Assembly: GCA_905250125.1 (NCBI GenBank) | Contig: CAJNOL010000190.1 | Location: 62,001 to 126,000, forward strand | Source: Rotaria sordida | Taxonomy: Eukaryota; Rotifera; Eurotatoria; Philodinida; Philodinidae | Direction of reading: 5' to 3' | Length of the DNA stretch: 64,000 bases | Part shown: one piece after another, positions 1-12,300 of the stretch | Layout of the letters: each line of letters opens with the position of its first letter | Position numbering within the stretch: the stretch's first letter is position 1 | The notes under the pieces: model-generated | Told to the model about the DNA's origin: nothing | The model's input: only the letters and a program-made list of their open reading frames with translations | Databases searched by the model: none | Translations under genes and position numbers: made by a program

Positions 1-784
1 GTATAAATGGAAACAATAAAGTAATGTATACGAATCATCTATTTATTAATCGATTAATCGATAAATATCATGCTTTCTCATAAATAGATGACTAATTTCA
101 AGTCAAGTTTTTTATGTGCTTGTCTCGATTGATTTTTTTGTTTTAAAGTTATATTTTATATATCACCATCAGAAGTTGTAATAATAATGAACAATTAATG
201 AATTTATGCAATTAAACTAAGAAACAAGAATAATTTAATACAATTGAAATTCAGATAAGATATCTTATATTAACTAGGAAAATTCTTAATATAGAAACCT
301 ACAATTCTCTCAATATATTATATGTTAACATCCGCACACGCAGTGGCCTAGATGCATCTGAGTATGGACGCTAATATAAATATGAATGAAGTGCTACTGC
401 ATAAGAGACATGACAGAACAGGACAAAGCACTGTTCGTATATGTCACTGCGATCATAAGAAAAAAAGAACGGGCGGGAGAGTAAAAGTTCAGTATAGTAG
501 AAGAGTAATAACATAAATAAATTCCTCACTTCACAGTAAAAGAGAAGGAGAGAAAGAATTTTCTTAGGTAAGGCAAAGGCAAGAGAGAAAGAGAGAAAGA
601 GAGAGAGAGAGAGATAGGAAACCATTTATGCATAATCAAAATCCAACTTATTGACACGTACAGTACGATCTCTTAGTTTCTCTCTCTATTTTTTTCAACT
701 TATCGTTTATTCATTCATTGAATATATACTTTTGCTATCACCTACTCATTCATATACATACAATCTTACCGAATCACGAAAGTC
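1..784. other. Upstream sequence, nothing coding
   Basis: AT-rich with a GA microsatellite. It may include regulatory DNA of the giant gene, but I recognise no motif. Confidence 0.45.
580..616. repeat. GA-rich microsatellite
   Basis: Imperfect then perfect GA repeats (AAGAGAGAAAGAGAG and onward). The open frame across it on the minus strand is a composition artefact. Confidence 0.85.
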
Positions 785-830
785 ATGAGGAGGCGTTATT
801 TCGTCGTTATTGTTGTTGCTCTATTATATA
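785..830 (+). CDS. Candidate signal-peptide first exon of the giant DSL/EGF gene
   Basis: The first recognised exon at 1992 has an in-frame stop just upstream of its acceptor and must start by splicing in phase 1. The only fitting upstream candidate I found is an ATG at 785 that encodes a basic start followed by a hydrophobic run (MRRRYFVVIVVALLY). It reaches a possible donor (gtcgtt) at 831 in the required phase. The donor is poor and the intron would be about 1.16 kb, so this is a tentative start. A true first exon farther upstream, or outside the window, is equally possible. Confidence 0.25.
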
Positions 831-1991
831 GTCGTTCCAACAGATTACTACACAACTAAAATAGACGGACATGAAAAACACATTTATTCATCAATTTCTT
901 AATATCTTATAATCATATGGAGTGTTAGGAAAATTTTTTGTGCTCAATTCTATATGCAAGTATTCTGTTATCATGCTTAGACATATTTAGGATTATGTAC
1001 AAAAACCTCGGCCTTTTAGGTTTTTATGAATTGTTGTATTTTTTCATTTCTTTCACATGTGTCACATATCATTTTCAATATACATTGGAATTCTCACCGG
1101 AACCGTTTCGCACTATGCTTTTTTACATGCAACTACAATCTTTCTATTAATAACGAGGCTTAATATAAGGTAATGCTAGCCCATCTCACAACGATATGAA
1201 CCTGCCTCACATTCTCTATTAAACAGTAAACAATTTAACACTGTGAAGTCGATTTCGAACAGTAAGAATTCGAACTTATACAATTTTGTATAAAATTCAC
1301 TGTCTTATATATTAAGATCGAGTATATGATCATGAATGTACAGAGAGAAGAAATAAACTTCGTTTTGTCTCTCTTTTTAGATTATTTTCTTAAAAGAAAC
1401 AGACGATAAATATCATCATCTTGTAAAAAATAAGTACTATTCATTTTATCTTTTAATAACATATAAGAATGACATCTGATAACTTTTTAAACTTATTTTA
1501 GATTAACAATGTACAATATATATTTATCTACTATAAACATATTATTCATATTATTATTATTCAATAATCGTCAGGTAAATTAACAATATGTTGCAGTTTT
1601 TTTTTTATTGATTTAATTTTAATCTTTGCAATGGACATGTGACGCACTTTAAAAATAAATCTTACACATGTGATTATTTCCATATTGTCAATCTGTTCAA
1701 CAATTTTTCTTTCATTGTTGGTCAAGTGTATTGACAAATTTGTAGACAAAAAAAAAAAAGAATCAAAGTTGATCATTTTCTTTTTTTTGCGTCGATGGCT
1801 GCAGGTGCAATAGTATTCAAGTATAATAACAATTATATTAATCGAGTACTTATATGTATCTATATTACTAATTCATTGAAAATGATTTCAATCTGCACAT
1901 ATCATTTATTTGTATTGAAAAAAAGAAAAGAATTCTTTCTTTCTTGAACTATTGTTATTAATTATTGACTCATATTTTCTTTTGAATATAG
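831..1991. other. Putative first intron or 5' flank of the giant gene
   Basis: AT-rich, no domain-bearing frame. It ends in the acceptor before 1992. It is intron if the candidate signal exon is right, otherwise 5' flank. Confidence 0.4.
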
Positions 1992-3351
1992 ATTGATTGC
2001 CAACAATCACCTTCTGTTTTACTTGTTGATGTAACTCAATTTGATATAATAAATAATATTGCCATTGCTGGTCAATGTTGTGATGGTTCAATTCCATCGG
2101 GAAATTGTTCATCAATATTATCTTGTAATTTATATACGATCGTCTGTTTAGATTTTGTCTATAGGTAAGATTATTATGTTTTTTTCATTTTGAATCATAA
2201 TCGTTTGCGAGACATTTGAATTTCCATCGTTACATATAAACATAGGTTAAATTATTGACTGACTATGTTCATTTATGTATTAATACATGCATGCATGAAT
2301 AATGAAAAGTGATGAAGCATGCGAAAAGAAAAAAATATTCAATGTTCTAGAATCTTTATTGATTGATGTTGTATTATAATTCTCAAGAAAAAAAAATACA
2401 AATTGAATGTCTAGATAAAGTGAAAAAAAAAAATTTTTTTGTCAATTCGATACGAACAACTGACGTAATCATAAAAGAACTTTATAAATAAATTGAAAAA
2501 TCATTTATAATCAAAAAAACATTTATATATACATATAATCGTGATATAATATCTTATCGATATTTTGCTTTCTTTTCTTTTTCGAGAAAAAGTTCTAGGA
2601 ATATGAAAAAAAAAATCATTTACCTATTATTTGAAATTATTTATTAATTGAACTAAAAATGAAATTATTTTATTTTTTATTTTAGTGGATTACAAACAAA
2701 TTGGACTTTTTGTCCATTAGGTTCAAAATCATTTCGAGTAACAATAAATAATACTAATTCATTAAATTTTCATTTAATATCGAATGCAGCGATATTTTTA
2801 CCACTTCAATTTCCATTAGCATTAATATCTGATGTAAGTTATGAATTTCTTTTTGTTTTTTTAAATATTATTAATTATTTTGAATATTTATTAGAATACT
2901 ATTAGTATTAAAATCTTTATATTTTATGATTATATGAGTACTGGAAATTTTACATTAATTAATCAAAATGCATTATTAAGTCGTTTTAATACAACATTTC
3001 GAATTGACTCATCTTATCCATCAACATCATCTGGGACATTTCAAAGACAAACACTTCTTGATGTATCAAGAAATACACCATATATGAATACGTAAATAGA
3101 ATTTTTGTACGTTTTTCTTTCTATTATTTTATTTTTATATAAAATTAGATTAAGTGTTGGTTTAATGACATATTGTCAAGCTACATATTATGGACAACAA
3201 TGTTCTGTTCGATGTATTTCAAATTATGATTGTACAAGTTCATATACATGTGATACAATAACAGGTACAAAAATTTGTTCACCAGGTTGGTATGGAACTG
3301 AATGTACATTTCGAAATCAATCTTATATTCAACCAATTTGTTCATCAACTG
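1992..3351 (+). other. MNNL-like N-terminal region and first DSL domain
   Basis: Exon 1992-2164 gives a Cys-containing stretch with GQCCDG and a spaced VCL, as in the MNNL region of Notch ligands. Exons 2686-2833 and 2895-3091 give the following beta-rich part with a WTFCPLG motif. Exon 3149-3351 is a clear DSL domain: C-x5-YYG-x2-C-x3-C, then C, CD, a GTKIC and GWYGTEC, which is the canonical six-Cys spacing. Exons join in frame across all introns. In known ligands the MNNL and DSL domains contact Notch EGF 11-12; whether that holds here is inference. Confidence 0.8.
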
Positions 3352-6300
3352 GTAAAATTAAATAACAAGCAAAATTTTAAATATGATCTTTTTTTTTATT
3401 TTAAGCATTGACTTGTAATAATGGAGGTTTTTGTCAAGTATTTAATAATACAAATCAATCAACATGTTGTTGTCCACTTGGTTAGTTAATTTAGTTTTCT
3501 TTGAAGAAAATTTTTTTTTAATTTAAAATTGAAGGTTTTACTGGTCTTAATTGTCAATATCTTTCAACATGTATTTTTAATGTAACCTGTTTAAATGGGG
3601 GTTTATGCAATCCAGCATATGATCCACTTTCACGTTCATATTATTATATATGTAGTTGTCCAACCGGGTAAGTAATGAAAATGATCTACAAAGTAGAAGA
3701 TGTTTAAAAAAAGAATGCCAATTAGTAAAAGTAAAAATTTCGCTTTTTCAAGAATCCTATATCATAAGTTTAATTAAATCTTTTTTGTTTTTTGGTCGTT
3801 ATAAGTTAATCAACTTTTTTATTTTCTAAATACTGAATAGATCTAAAAAATTCATTCAATACAGTTTTTTGTTTTCTCTTTGATAAATAGAGGATGTGGG
3901 TATTGAAATATTTTGCAAACCGCAAAAGGAGCATTATCTGTCCTCCTTCTTTTTTAGAATAGTAGTAGTGTTCATTTCTATATCGTAGAGAAAACCGCAC
4001 TTCGATATCATTTCGCGTTTGTGAGTTATTCGAAAATTAAGATACTGTAAAAGAAAAAGTGTCCTTTATTCAGGACGCTGGACCTAAAAGAGTTGAGATA
4101 AATGCATGGGAAGATAGCTCGTGATCTGATCTCTCATAAGCGACAAAAATTTTTAAAGACTTCCGCCATGCCTTATTCGAAAAATAAGCTTTTTCCGTAA
4201 AAACCGACAAACGTTTTTCGTTTTTTCTCAGTTCAGGTCCACGTGATGTATTTAAATTTGTTTTTTTGTTTGAAAGAGCCCGTTAAAGTACAGTGCTTAC
4301 TAGAGCCGTGTTTTTTTTTGATTACGCTTTGTTATTGAACTTGTGATCTATTTTTTCCACTGAAAAAGTAATAATTTATAAAAAAAAAGAGCTCTGGTAA
4401 GCCCTGTATTCTGACATGCACTTTCAAACAAAAAAAAAATTAAATCTATATAATGAGCCTGGACAGAGAAATTTGGTTTGCCAAATGAGTTATTTTTGAC
4501 TCTTGTTTAATCAATATCTCCCTCAAACGTCATGAGATAGAACTGAAAATTTTACCATAACCTTTCCACACCAGTCTCAACATACTCTGAAAATTTCATG
4601 CGATTTGAATGTATCTAGGCTGAGATCGGTTTTTGAGGGGAGAGGGGAGAGGGGAGAGGCCTTAAGTATTTGATTATGAAATGCTTCTAAATGTTGAATC
4701 TGCTAACTTGTTGAAAACTTTTTTATAGAATGCTATAGAAACTAGGCAGATACCTAGTAAATATCCATTTATTGAGACAATCCTCAGCAAGATACCTAAT
4801 CAAGATCCTGTGACATACTGGTAACAGAACACCCTGCTCTGACAACTGATCGAGTATACGGATATCTTGAACTCAGTACATTGACTAGAGATAACATTTT
4901 TTGTTTAATATAATTAAGTTGAAAGAATGAAACTTTCTTTTTTTTTTTCTTTGAATATAAAATTTAGATATACAGGATTATATTGTCAAGAAAGGCAACA
5001 ATGTCCACCTACATTCTATGGTGCTAATTGTACTATACAATGTCATGCACCAAATTCATGTTCTGAAGGTCATTTCTCTTGTAATACAGAAGGTGGAAAA
5101 ATATGTTTACCTGGTTGGAGTCCAATAAGTACTTGTCTAATAAAAAATCTTCCATCTTATCTTGATCCTGAATGTTCGGTTTCAACTGGCTGTCTTAATG
5201 GAGGTTCTTGTTTTAATGGTTCATGTTGTTGTCTATCTACTTATACTGGTAAGTTTTATTTAAAGAAAAAAAAAAAATTCTTCAATTTAATTTTAAATAT
5301 AGGTCGTTTATGTGAAACACCTATTAATCCATGTGCAATTAATCCTTGTCAACATAATGGTTTATGTTCACCAACATCTACTGGATATCAATGTCAATGT
5401 TCAAGTTATTATACAGGTCAATTATGTGAAATAACTCTTAATCCTTGTGATTATTCGCCATGTCGAAATGGGGGTCAATGCCATTTAACAGGAAATATAA
5501 CATTCTATTGTACATGTCTAACAGGTTGATTTATATAAAAGAAAATAATTTTCTTTTCTTTTCTTTTTTGTTTTAATTAATTTAATTTTTGTTTTCAAGG
5601 TTATACAGGTCAATTTTGTGATATACAAGTAAATTATTGTAGTTCTCAACCCTGCTTGAATAATGGTGTTTGTATTAATACGATGACAGGTTTTTCCTGT
5701 GTGTGTTCACCTATTTATACAGGTCCAACTTGTTCAATTGTTATCAATCCATGTCTTTCTCAACCATGTATTACAAATAATACATTAAATTGTATTAATA
5801 ATAATAATTTAACTTATACATGTTACTGTCGAACAGGTTTTACAGGTTAAATAACATTATTTTATAAATCTTCCCAAAAAAAAACAAGGAAACTAACTTT
5901 TTTTGTATTTGATCATAGGTTCAATGTGTGAACAAACGATGAATTCTTGTTCATTAATACCATCGCCATGCAAAAATGGTGGTACATGTATTAATACAAT
6001 AAATGGTTATAGTTGTCAATGTAATGGACTTTATCAAGGAAGTGATTGTAGTATTCCAATTGATCCATGTTCAAGTAATCCATGTATTGCATCAAATTCT
6101 ATATCATGTCAAATAACAACAACAAATGGTACAAATTATAGTTATAGTTGTACATGTCAACCGGGTTATACAGGTAAATAATGAAAGCAGTATTGTTTAT
6201 CGAATGTGAGAGTGGCGATTCTCTGAAGATCAGTTTCGGATAAAACATTGAATTTTTTCGTATCTTCAGGAAGTCGTTGTGAAACAGTATTAAATCCATG

Positions 6301-9300
6301 TGATAGTAGACCATGTTCATTTGGAACATGTGTTGTATCATCGTTAACATGGACGTGTATATGTCAACCTGGTTGGACTGGTATTCAATGTAAAGATAGT
6401 ATTAATGAATGTTTATCGAATCCATGTTTGAATGCCGGTGTATGTATTGATGGTATTAATGAATATCGTTGTATTTGTTTAACTGGTTATACTGGTACTA
6501 ATTGTCAACTATCAATGAATTCATGTTCGAGTAATCCTTGTCAAAATAATGGTAAATATCTATAAAGTGTATCCTATAACACGCTTAAACTAATACTGAA
6601 ATACATGGTCAAGATTGGAGTACATTATTTTTCGTAACATTTTTTTTTGCTTTCTTGAATAATGATAGTTATAAAGATCTAATGAGAAGAAATTTTATAA
6701 GACAATTTTTTTGCAAAAAAATGTAAATTATAATAAAAATTTCAATGTGTATAAACATATCCACGAATGTTTTCAATAATTGACTATAGTTAATAAAGTA
6801 TTTCGTTCATCATTTTTCTATATTTTTTTTTTCATTCTTTTTCAAGCTATTTTTCTAATGGGTAATGATATATCAAACACTTGTCTACGAACATTTTCTT
6901 TCATTACATATCACACATTTTTCAATTCTCTCTATACATCATCAAATTGATCATCGCTCTTTATTAGTTCTATATGTTTATTAAATAATTGTACTACGAA
7001 CCATGTAACACCAGTGTACTATGTTTTTTTAAAAATATTTTGAATTCAATACAAAGCATTAAAAAAAAGTTTTTCTCTATTTGTAACTGATGAACATTTA
7101 AGATGAAATTTGTTATTAGGTCTGAAAGATTTTCGATATCAATGTGTTTCTGTATAGATAATAAACTTAGTAATTGTGCCACAATTAACTAACGAAAGAA
7201 GTCATCTGACTGATAATCTCCATTTGAGCTCATATTTTGCTCATATGTAAATAAAAATACTGAAAATGTTCGTGCTATTTGACACCTTTCTTCTCGAATT
7301 ATGATCATTTTACTGAACCATTTCAACCTAATGCTGAACATTAGACGAAAAATCGCAGCAAGAAGTTTCGACCTGAACTTCTCTTCAACAATAACTCTCA
7401 TGGCCCTTATCGTATCTTGAAAGTTTCAGCTCAAACAGATGATTTCTTAAGATATCCTATGTCTAAAAACTGAGCGATTTTTGAAGTCCTTGTGTGAAAA
7501 TAACGCTTTTTTTTCGCAAACGTGTTATCTCAAAAGAGTAACAATCGTTTAAGCTGAAACTTCCAGGATATGATAAGAGCCATGAGAGTTATTGTTGAAG
7601 AGAAGTTCAGATCGAAATTTCTTATTGTGATTTTTCTCATGATATCCTGCAATAGGCTGAATGTTCAATAAAATGACTATTCCTTATAAATAGGAAAAGT
7701 ATTATAAAAATGGAATATGAAAATTCATGTATTTCAGTATTAGTGTTTAGTCTAGAATATTGAAACTTAGGAAAGTTAATGATCTTGGTAATCAAAATTT
7801 CACGCTTCTATATAAAAAAAAAAGAATATGAAAAGTATCATTAATAATTTATCTTCAGTTATTATAGAACATTGTTCATGATCACAAAAAAATAAGTATT
7901 CGTTTCTTGTATTTTATTTTTTAAGGTACATGTGTGAATAATATTGTATCGATTTCATGTTTATGTCCTCCTGGTTGGACAGGAATATTTTGTGAAACAG
8001 ATATAAATGAATGTACATCAACATTAATTTGTCATCCAAATGCAACATGTATAAATACAATTGGTTCATATAGATGTGTTTGTCCAATATGGTTAACTGG
8101 TTTAAATTGTTATACAACTATTGATTTATGTGCAAGTTTTCCATGTCAAAATAATGGTGTATGTATATACAATTATGGTGGAATATTAACATGTCGTTGT
8201 CAATCAGGTTTTACTGGTGTTTATTGTGAAGTAAGAAGTTTATAAACGAAGAAAACTAAAATCAAACGATAAAAATTATTTTTAGATTAATATTGATGAT
8301 TGTCAACCAACATCTTGTTATAATAATGGCACATGTATTGATCAAATTAATAGTTTCTTATGTTTATGTCCATCTGGTTATACAGGTTTAAGATGTGAAA
8401 CAATAATTAGTCAATGTATGAGTTTGCCCTGTTTAAATGGTGGTACATGTCGTGATTCATATGGAAATACAAGTACAACTTATATTTGTATTTGTCCACC
8501 ATTATATACTGGTATACGTTGTGAACAAATATTAAATCCATGTGCAAATTATCCTTGTATTCATGGTACTTGTATTGTGAATTCAACAATAATACCACCA
8601 TATATATGTCAATGTACTAGTGGTTATACAGGTCAAAATTGTGATATACCTATTGATCATTGTTTATCATCGCCATGTGGTTTATATGGAACATGTACAA
8701 ATTTAATATCAAGTTATAGTTGTTGTTGTGCACCAGGTTATACAGGTTTACAATGTACACAATTAATTAATTATTGTTTAACAAATCCATGTTCAAATGA
8801 AGGTGTACAACAATGTACATCAACAACAGCAACATCATTTACTTGTTTATGTAAATCAGGTTATACAGGTCGTTATTGTGAAATTAATATTAATGAATGT
8901 TTATCACAACCAGTAAGAATTTTTGATTTGAAAAAAGAAAACAAAAAACAAAAAGATATTATTATGATTTGAATATTTTTTTAGTGTTTAAATGGTGGTA
9001 TTTGTGTAGATTTAGTAAATGGTTATCAATGTCTATGTCCATCTATTTATGGTGAAACGAATTGTGGACGTTTACAAGAACAATGCACTGGTATTGAATG
9101 TCTTAATAATGGACGATGTATTCAAAATGGAACGAAATTCATATGTTCATGTACTAGTGGATATCATGGTGATAATTGTGAATTGATTATTAATTATTGT
9201 CAATCACAACCAGTAAAACTAAATGGATTTTTTTTAAGAATTAATTTTTAAAAATATTTCTTTTTTTTTCTCATCTTTGATTAGTGTCAAAATGGTGGAA

Positions 9301-12300
9301 TATGTTTGAATACAGAATTAGGTCCACAATGTACTTGTCCGAATGGAATTACTGGTTTATTTTGTGAAACAATAATTGATCAATGTCAGTCTGAAACTTG
9401 TCAAAATAATGGAACATGTCAATCACTTATTAATCGATACATATGTCTTTGTCCCAATGGTTTTATGGGTAAAACGAAAAAGTTTTCATTAATTTAAATA
9501 TGTGAATATATCTTTGTTTTTTTTTAGGTGAACGATGTGAAATTGAAAGAAATGAATGTGAACCAGTGAATCCATGTTTAAATTCTGGACGATGTATTGA
9601 TCAATTGAATAGTTTTTCATGTATTTGTATTCCAGGTAGAATTGAAAAGGCTGAAAAAAAGAATTTCTGTAAAAATTTTTTTTCAAATAATCGGGTCCTA
9701 GTAAAATATGTGTTGAGCGGCGTTTTACTTGAAACTTATACCAGTCGATAGAACTTAAAATTCTGGGTGCACTGAACTCCATATTCTGGAAAAAATATCA
9801 AGAAGATAAAACGCAAAATCTTTTTAGAGTGACCCACTCTGACGAGGAAAAGTTCCTAACTGTTTAATCATTTTTTTCATTAAATCTAGTGGATTAGATA
9901 TGAGTGTGCAAAGTTCATTTGATCACGCTGAGAGGGATATTTTTTCTGTAAAATCACAAGGGAAAAGAAAGAATTATGTTTCTGGTGGCCTCAGTAATGG
10001 TTTCAGAACACAAAAATATAGTGTCTCATAGTCAACTCAACGTGCTTTACAATCTGAAAGAATCAAAAAAGTTTTTTCGACAAAAAATTTTTCGCTAACC
10101 TATAATCTACTAGATTTGAAAAGAAAAGTAATTAGATAGGTAAAGACTATTCTCTCATGAACCACTTTGAACCAACAGATCAAACAAATAAGTGTTCGAA
10201 AAAATGACATTAGATAAAATTGCGGTAAATATTTGATAGTTCTAGTCAGTTCAAAATATGTAACTGAGCTGTATTTGACTTCATTTTCCAGATATTTGTT
10301 GAGATTTTGACTTAAAGTGAGCCATTCTAAAAAGATTTAGTTTTTTCATCTTCTTGATATATTCTTAGAATGATTCAGAATCTGAAATTCTATCGAGCAG
10401 TATAAGTTCTAAGTAAAACAGCTGTAAGAGCGTATTTTACTAATACATGAAATAATTCCAATAGGTTTCACCGGTTTTTATTGTGAGATTCAAATTGATC
10501 AATGTCAATCAAATCAATGCTTGAATGGAGGAATATGTCGAACATTAATTAATAATTATAAATGTGATTGTCCACAAGGATATAGTGTAAACAAAAAGAA
10601 TACAAAAAAAATTATTATTTTTTTTTTTTTGAAATTGGTTTTTATTTTTCGTTAGGGAACAACATGTTCATCATTAATAAATTATTGTTTAAGTAATCCA
10701 TGTTTACATAATGGTTTATGTGTACCATTATTAAATGGTTATCGTTGTATTTGTCTTGATGATTATATTGGTTTAAATTGTGAAAATCAATCGAATGAAT
10801 GTTTATCGAATCCATGCTTAAATAATGGCACATGTGTAGATCAAATATGGAATTATACATGTCAATGTTTATCTGAATATACAGGATCAAATTGTCATAT
10901 GTTAATGGATTATTGTTTAAGTTCACCTTGTGTTAATGGTATATGTCAAAATAAATTAAATGGATATGATTGTATATGTTCATCATCATATACAGGTATT
11001 CATTGTGAAATTCAAATAAATAAATGTACATCAAATCCTTGTGTGTCAAATGCTACATGTATTGATGGAATAGATCATTTTATTTGTTTATGTCCACCAT
11101 GGTATTCTGGTTTAACTTGTTCTGAACAAATAAATCCATGTTTAAATTCAAAAGCATGTGCAAATAATGGAAGTTGTTTAGTTAATTATAATATAGAACC
11201 TTATGGTTATACATGTCAATGTTTACCAGGTTTTACAGGTGATATGTGTGAAATAAATATTGATGATTGTATAACACAACCATGTCGTCGTGGACAATGT
11301 ATTGATAAAGTTAATGGATTTATATGTACTTGTTATGCAGGAAGTGATGGAGCTTTATGTGCTGTAAGTTAAATTTACTTTCGGTTTCTTCTAATCAATT
11401 TTCAACCCATTGAATATCGGTGCTTGATCAAATTTGTATGATTATTGTTATCAACAAATGTTGATCATTCACAACAAGTTTAGGCTTCTTTTTTTCTTGA
11501 ATGGTTCGTGAGATATAAACAATTCATTTCTTTTACCATAAAATGCTCATACATAGTTTCTGATCCAAGAGTGATGAAGTCTTTTTCTTTTTACTAAAAT
11601 GTAGGTTTAATTCTTCTCTATCTATACAATGAATCTAACTTGTTAACTTTTAATAATTTCTGAAATATAGCTTATTGTACGATTAAGCATCACTTTTGAA
11701 GTTTGAAATCTTCATCCAAAAATAGTTCGAAAGATTCATTTTCAATTACACATCCACTATTGAAACATACGTACATAGGGAGATAAAGGTGAGAGACCAA
11801 TGATTGTATATTTTACCATATCTTCTATGGTGAATATCTGTCATAATCATGTAATAATATAATCATTAAAATGTAGGAGGAAAAATATTTATAGATTAAA
11901 TATTCTCAACAAAATTCCACACTCATCCGAATTCTAAATCAATTCATTTATTTTGCATCTTGTTTCACTTCTCATGTATATGCAAGCAAAATTAATATCA
12001 TATTTGAAATCAGTCGACAAAATAACATCATCACATTTCAATATGTTTCATTGCTTTTTTGAGTTATTTAAAAACAAAGAAACTCTAAACAGCAGCATAT
12101 ATGAATTCTGTACATTGGCACTCGATGGGTGATTGGGCAATTAGTCGTAGGACTATTTGATGCGGGCGTGTAGTCATCGATGTGATCGAGTATCTTTTTG
12201 TGTGCTCTCATCCACACCAACAAGCAAAGATTCTACCACTAACGAGAGAAAATTCCCAACTTACGGATGTCGTTTAACTGCATATTATAGCTATAATAGG

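Noticed and set aside
371..625. 84-residue minus-strand reading frame rich in Leu, Ser and Phe
   Set aside because: It runs through the GA microsatellite and has no domain, splice context or neighbour support.
938..1150. Hydrophobic 70-residue plus-strand frame upstream of the giant gene, possible signal exon
   Set aside because: No donor in the phase needed for the exon at 1992 was seen, and the composition looks like intronic AT-rich DNA.
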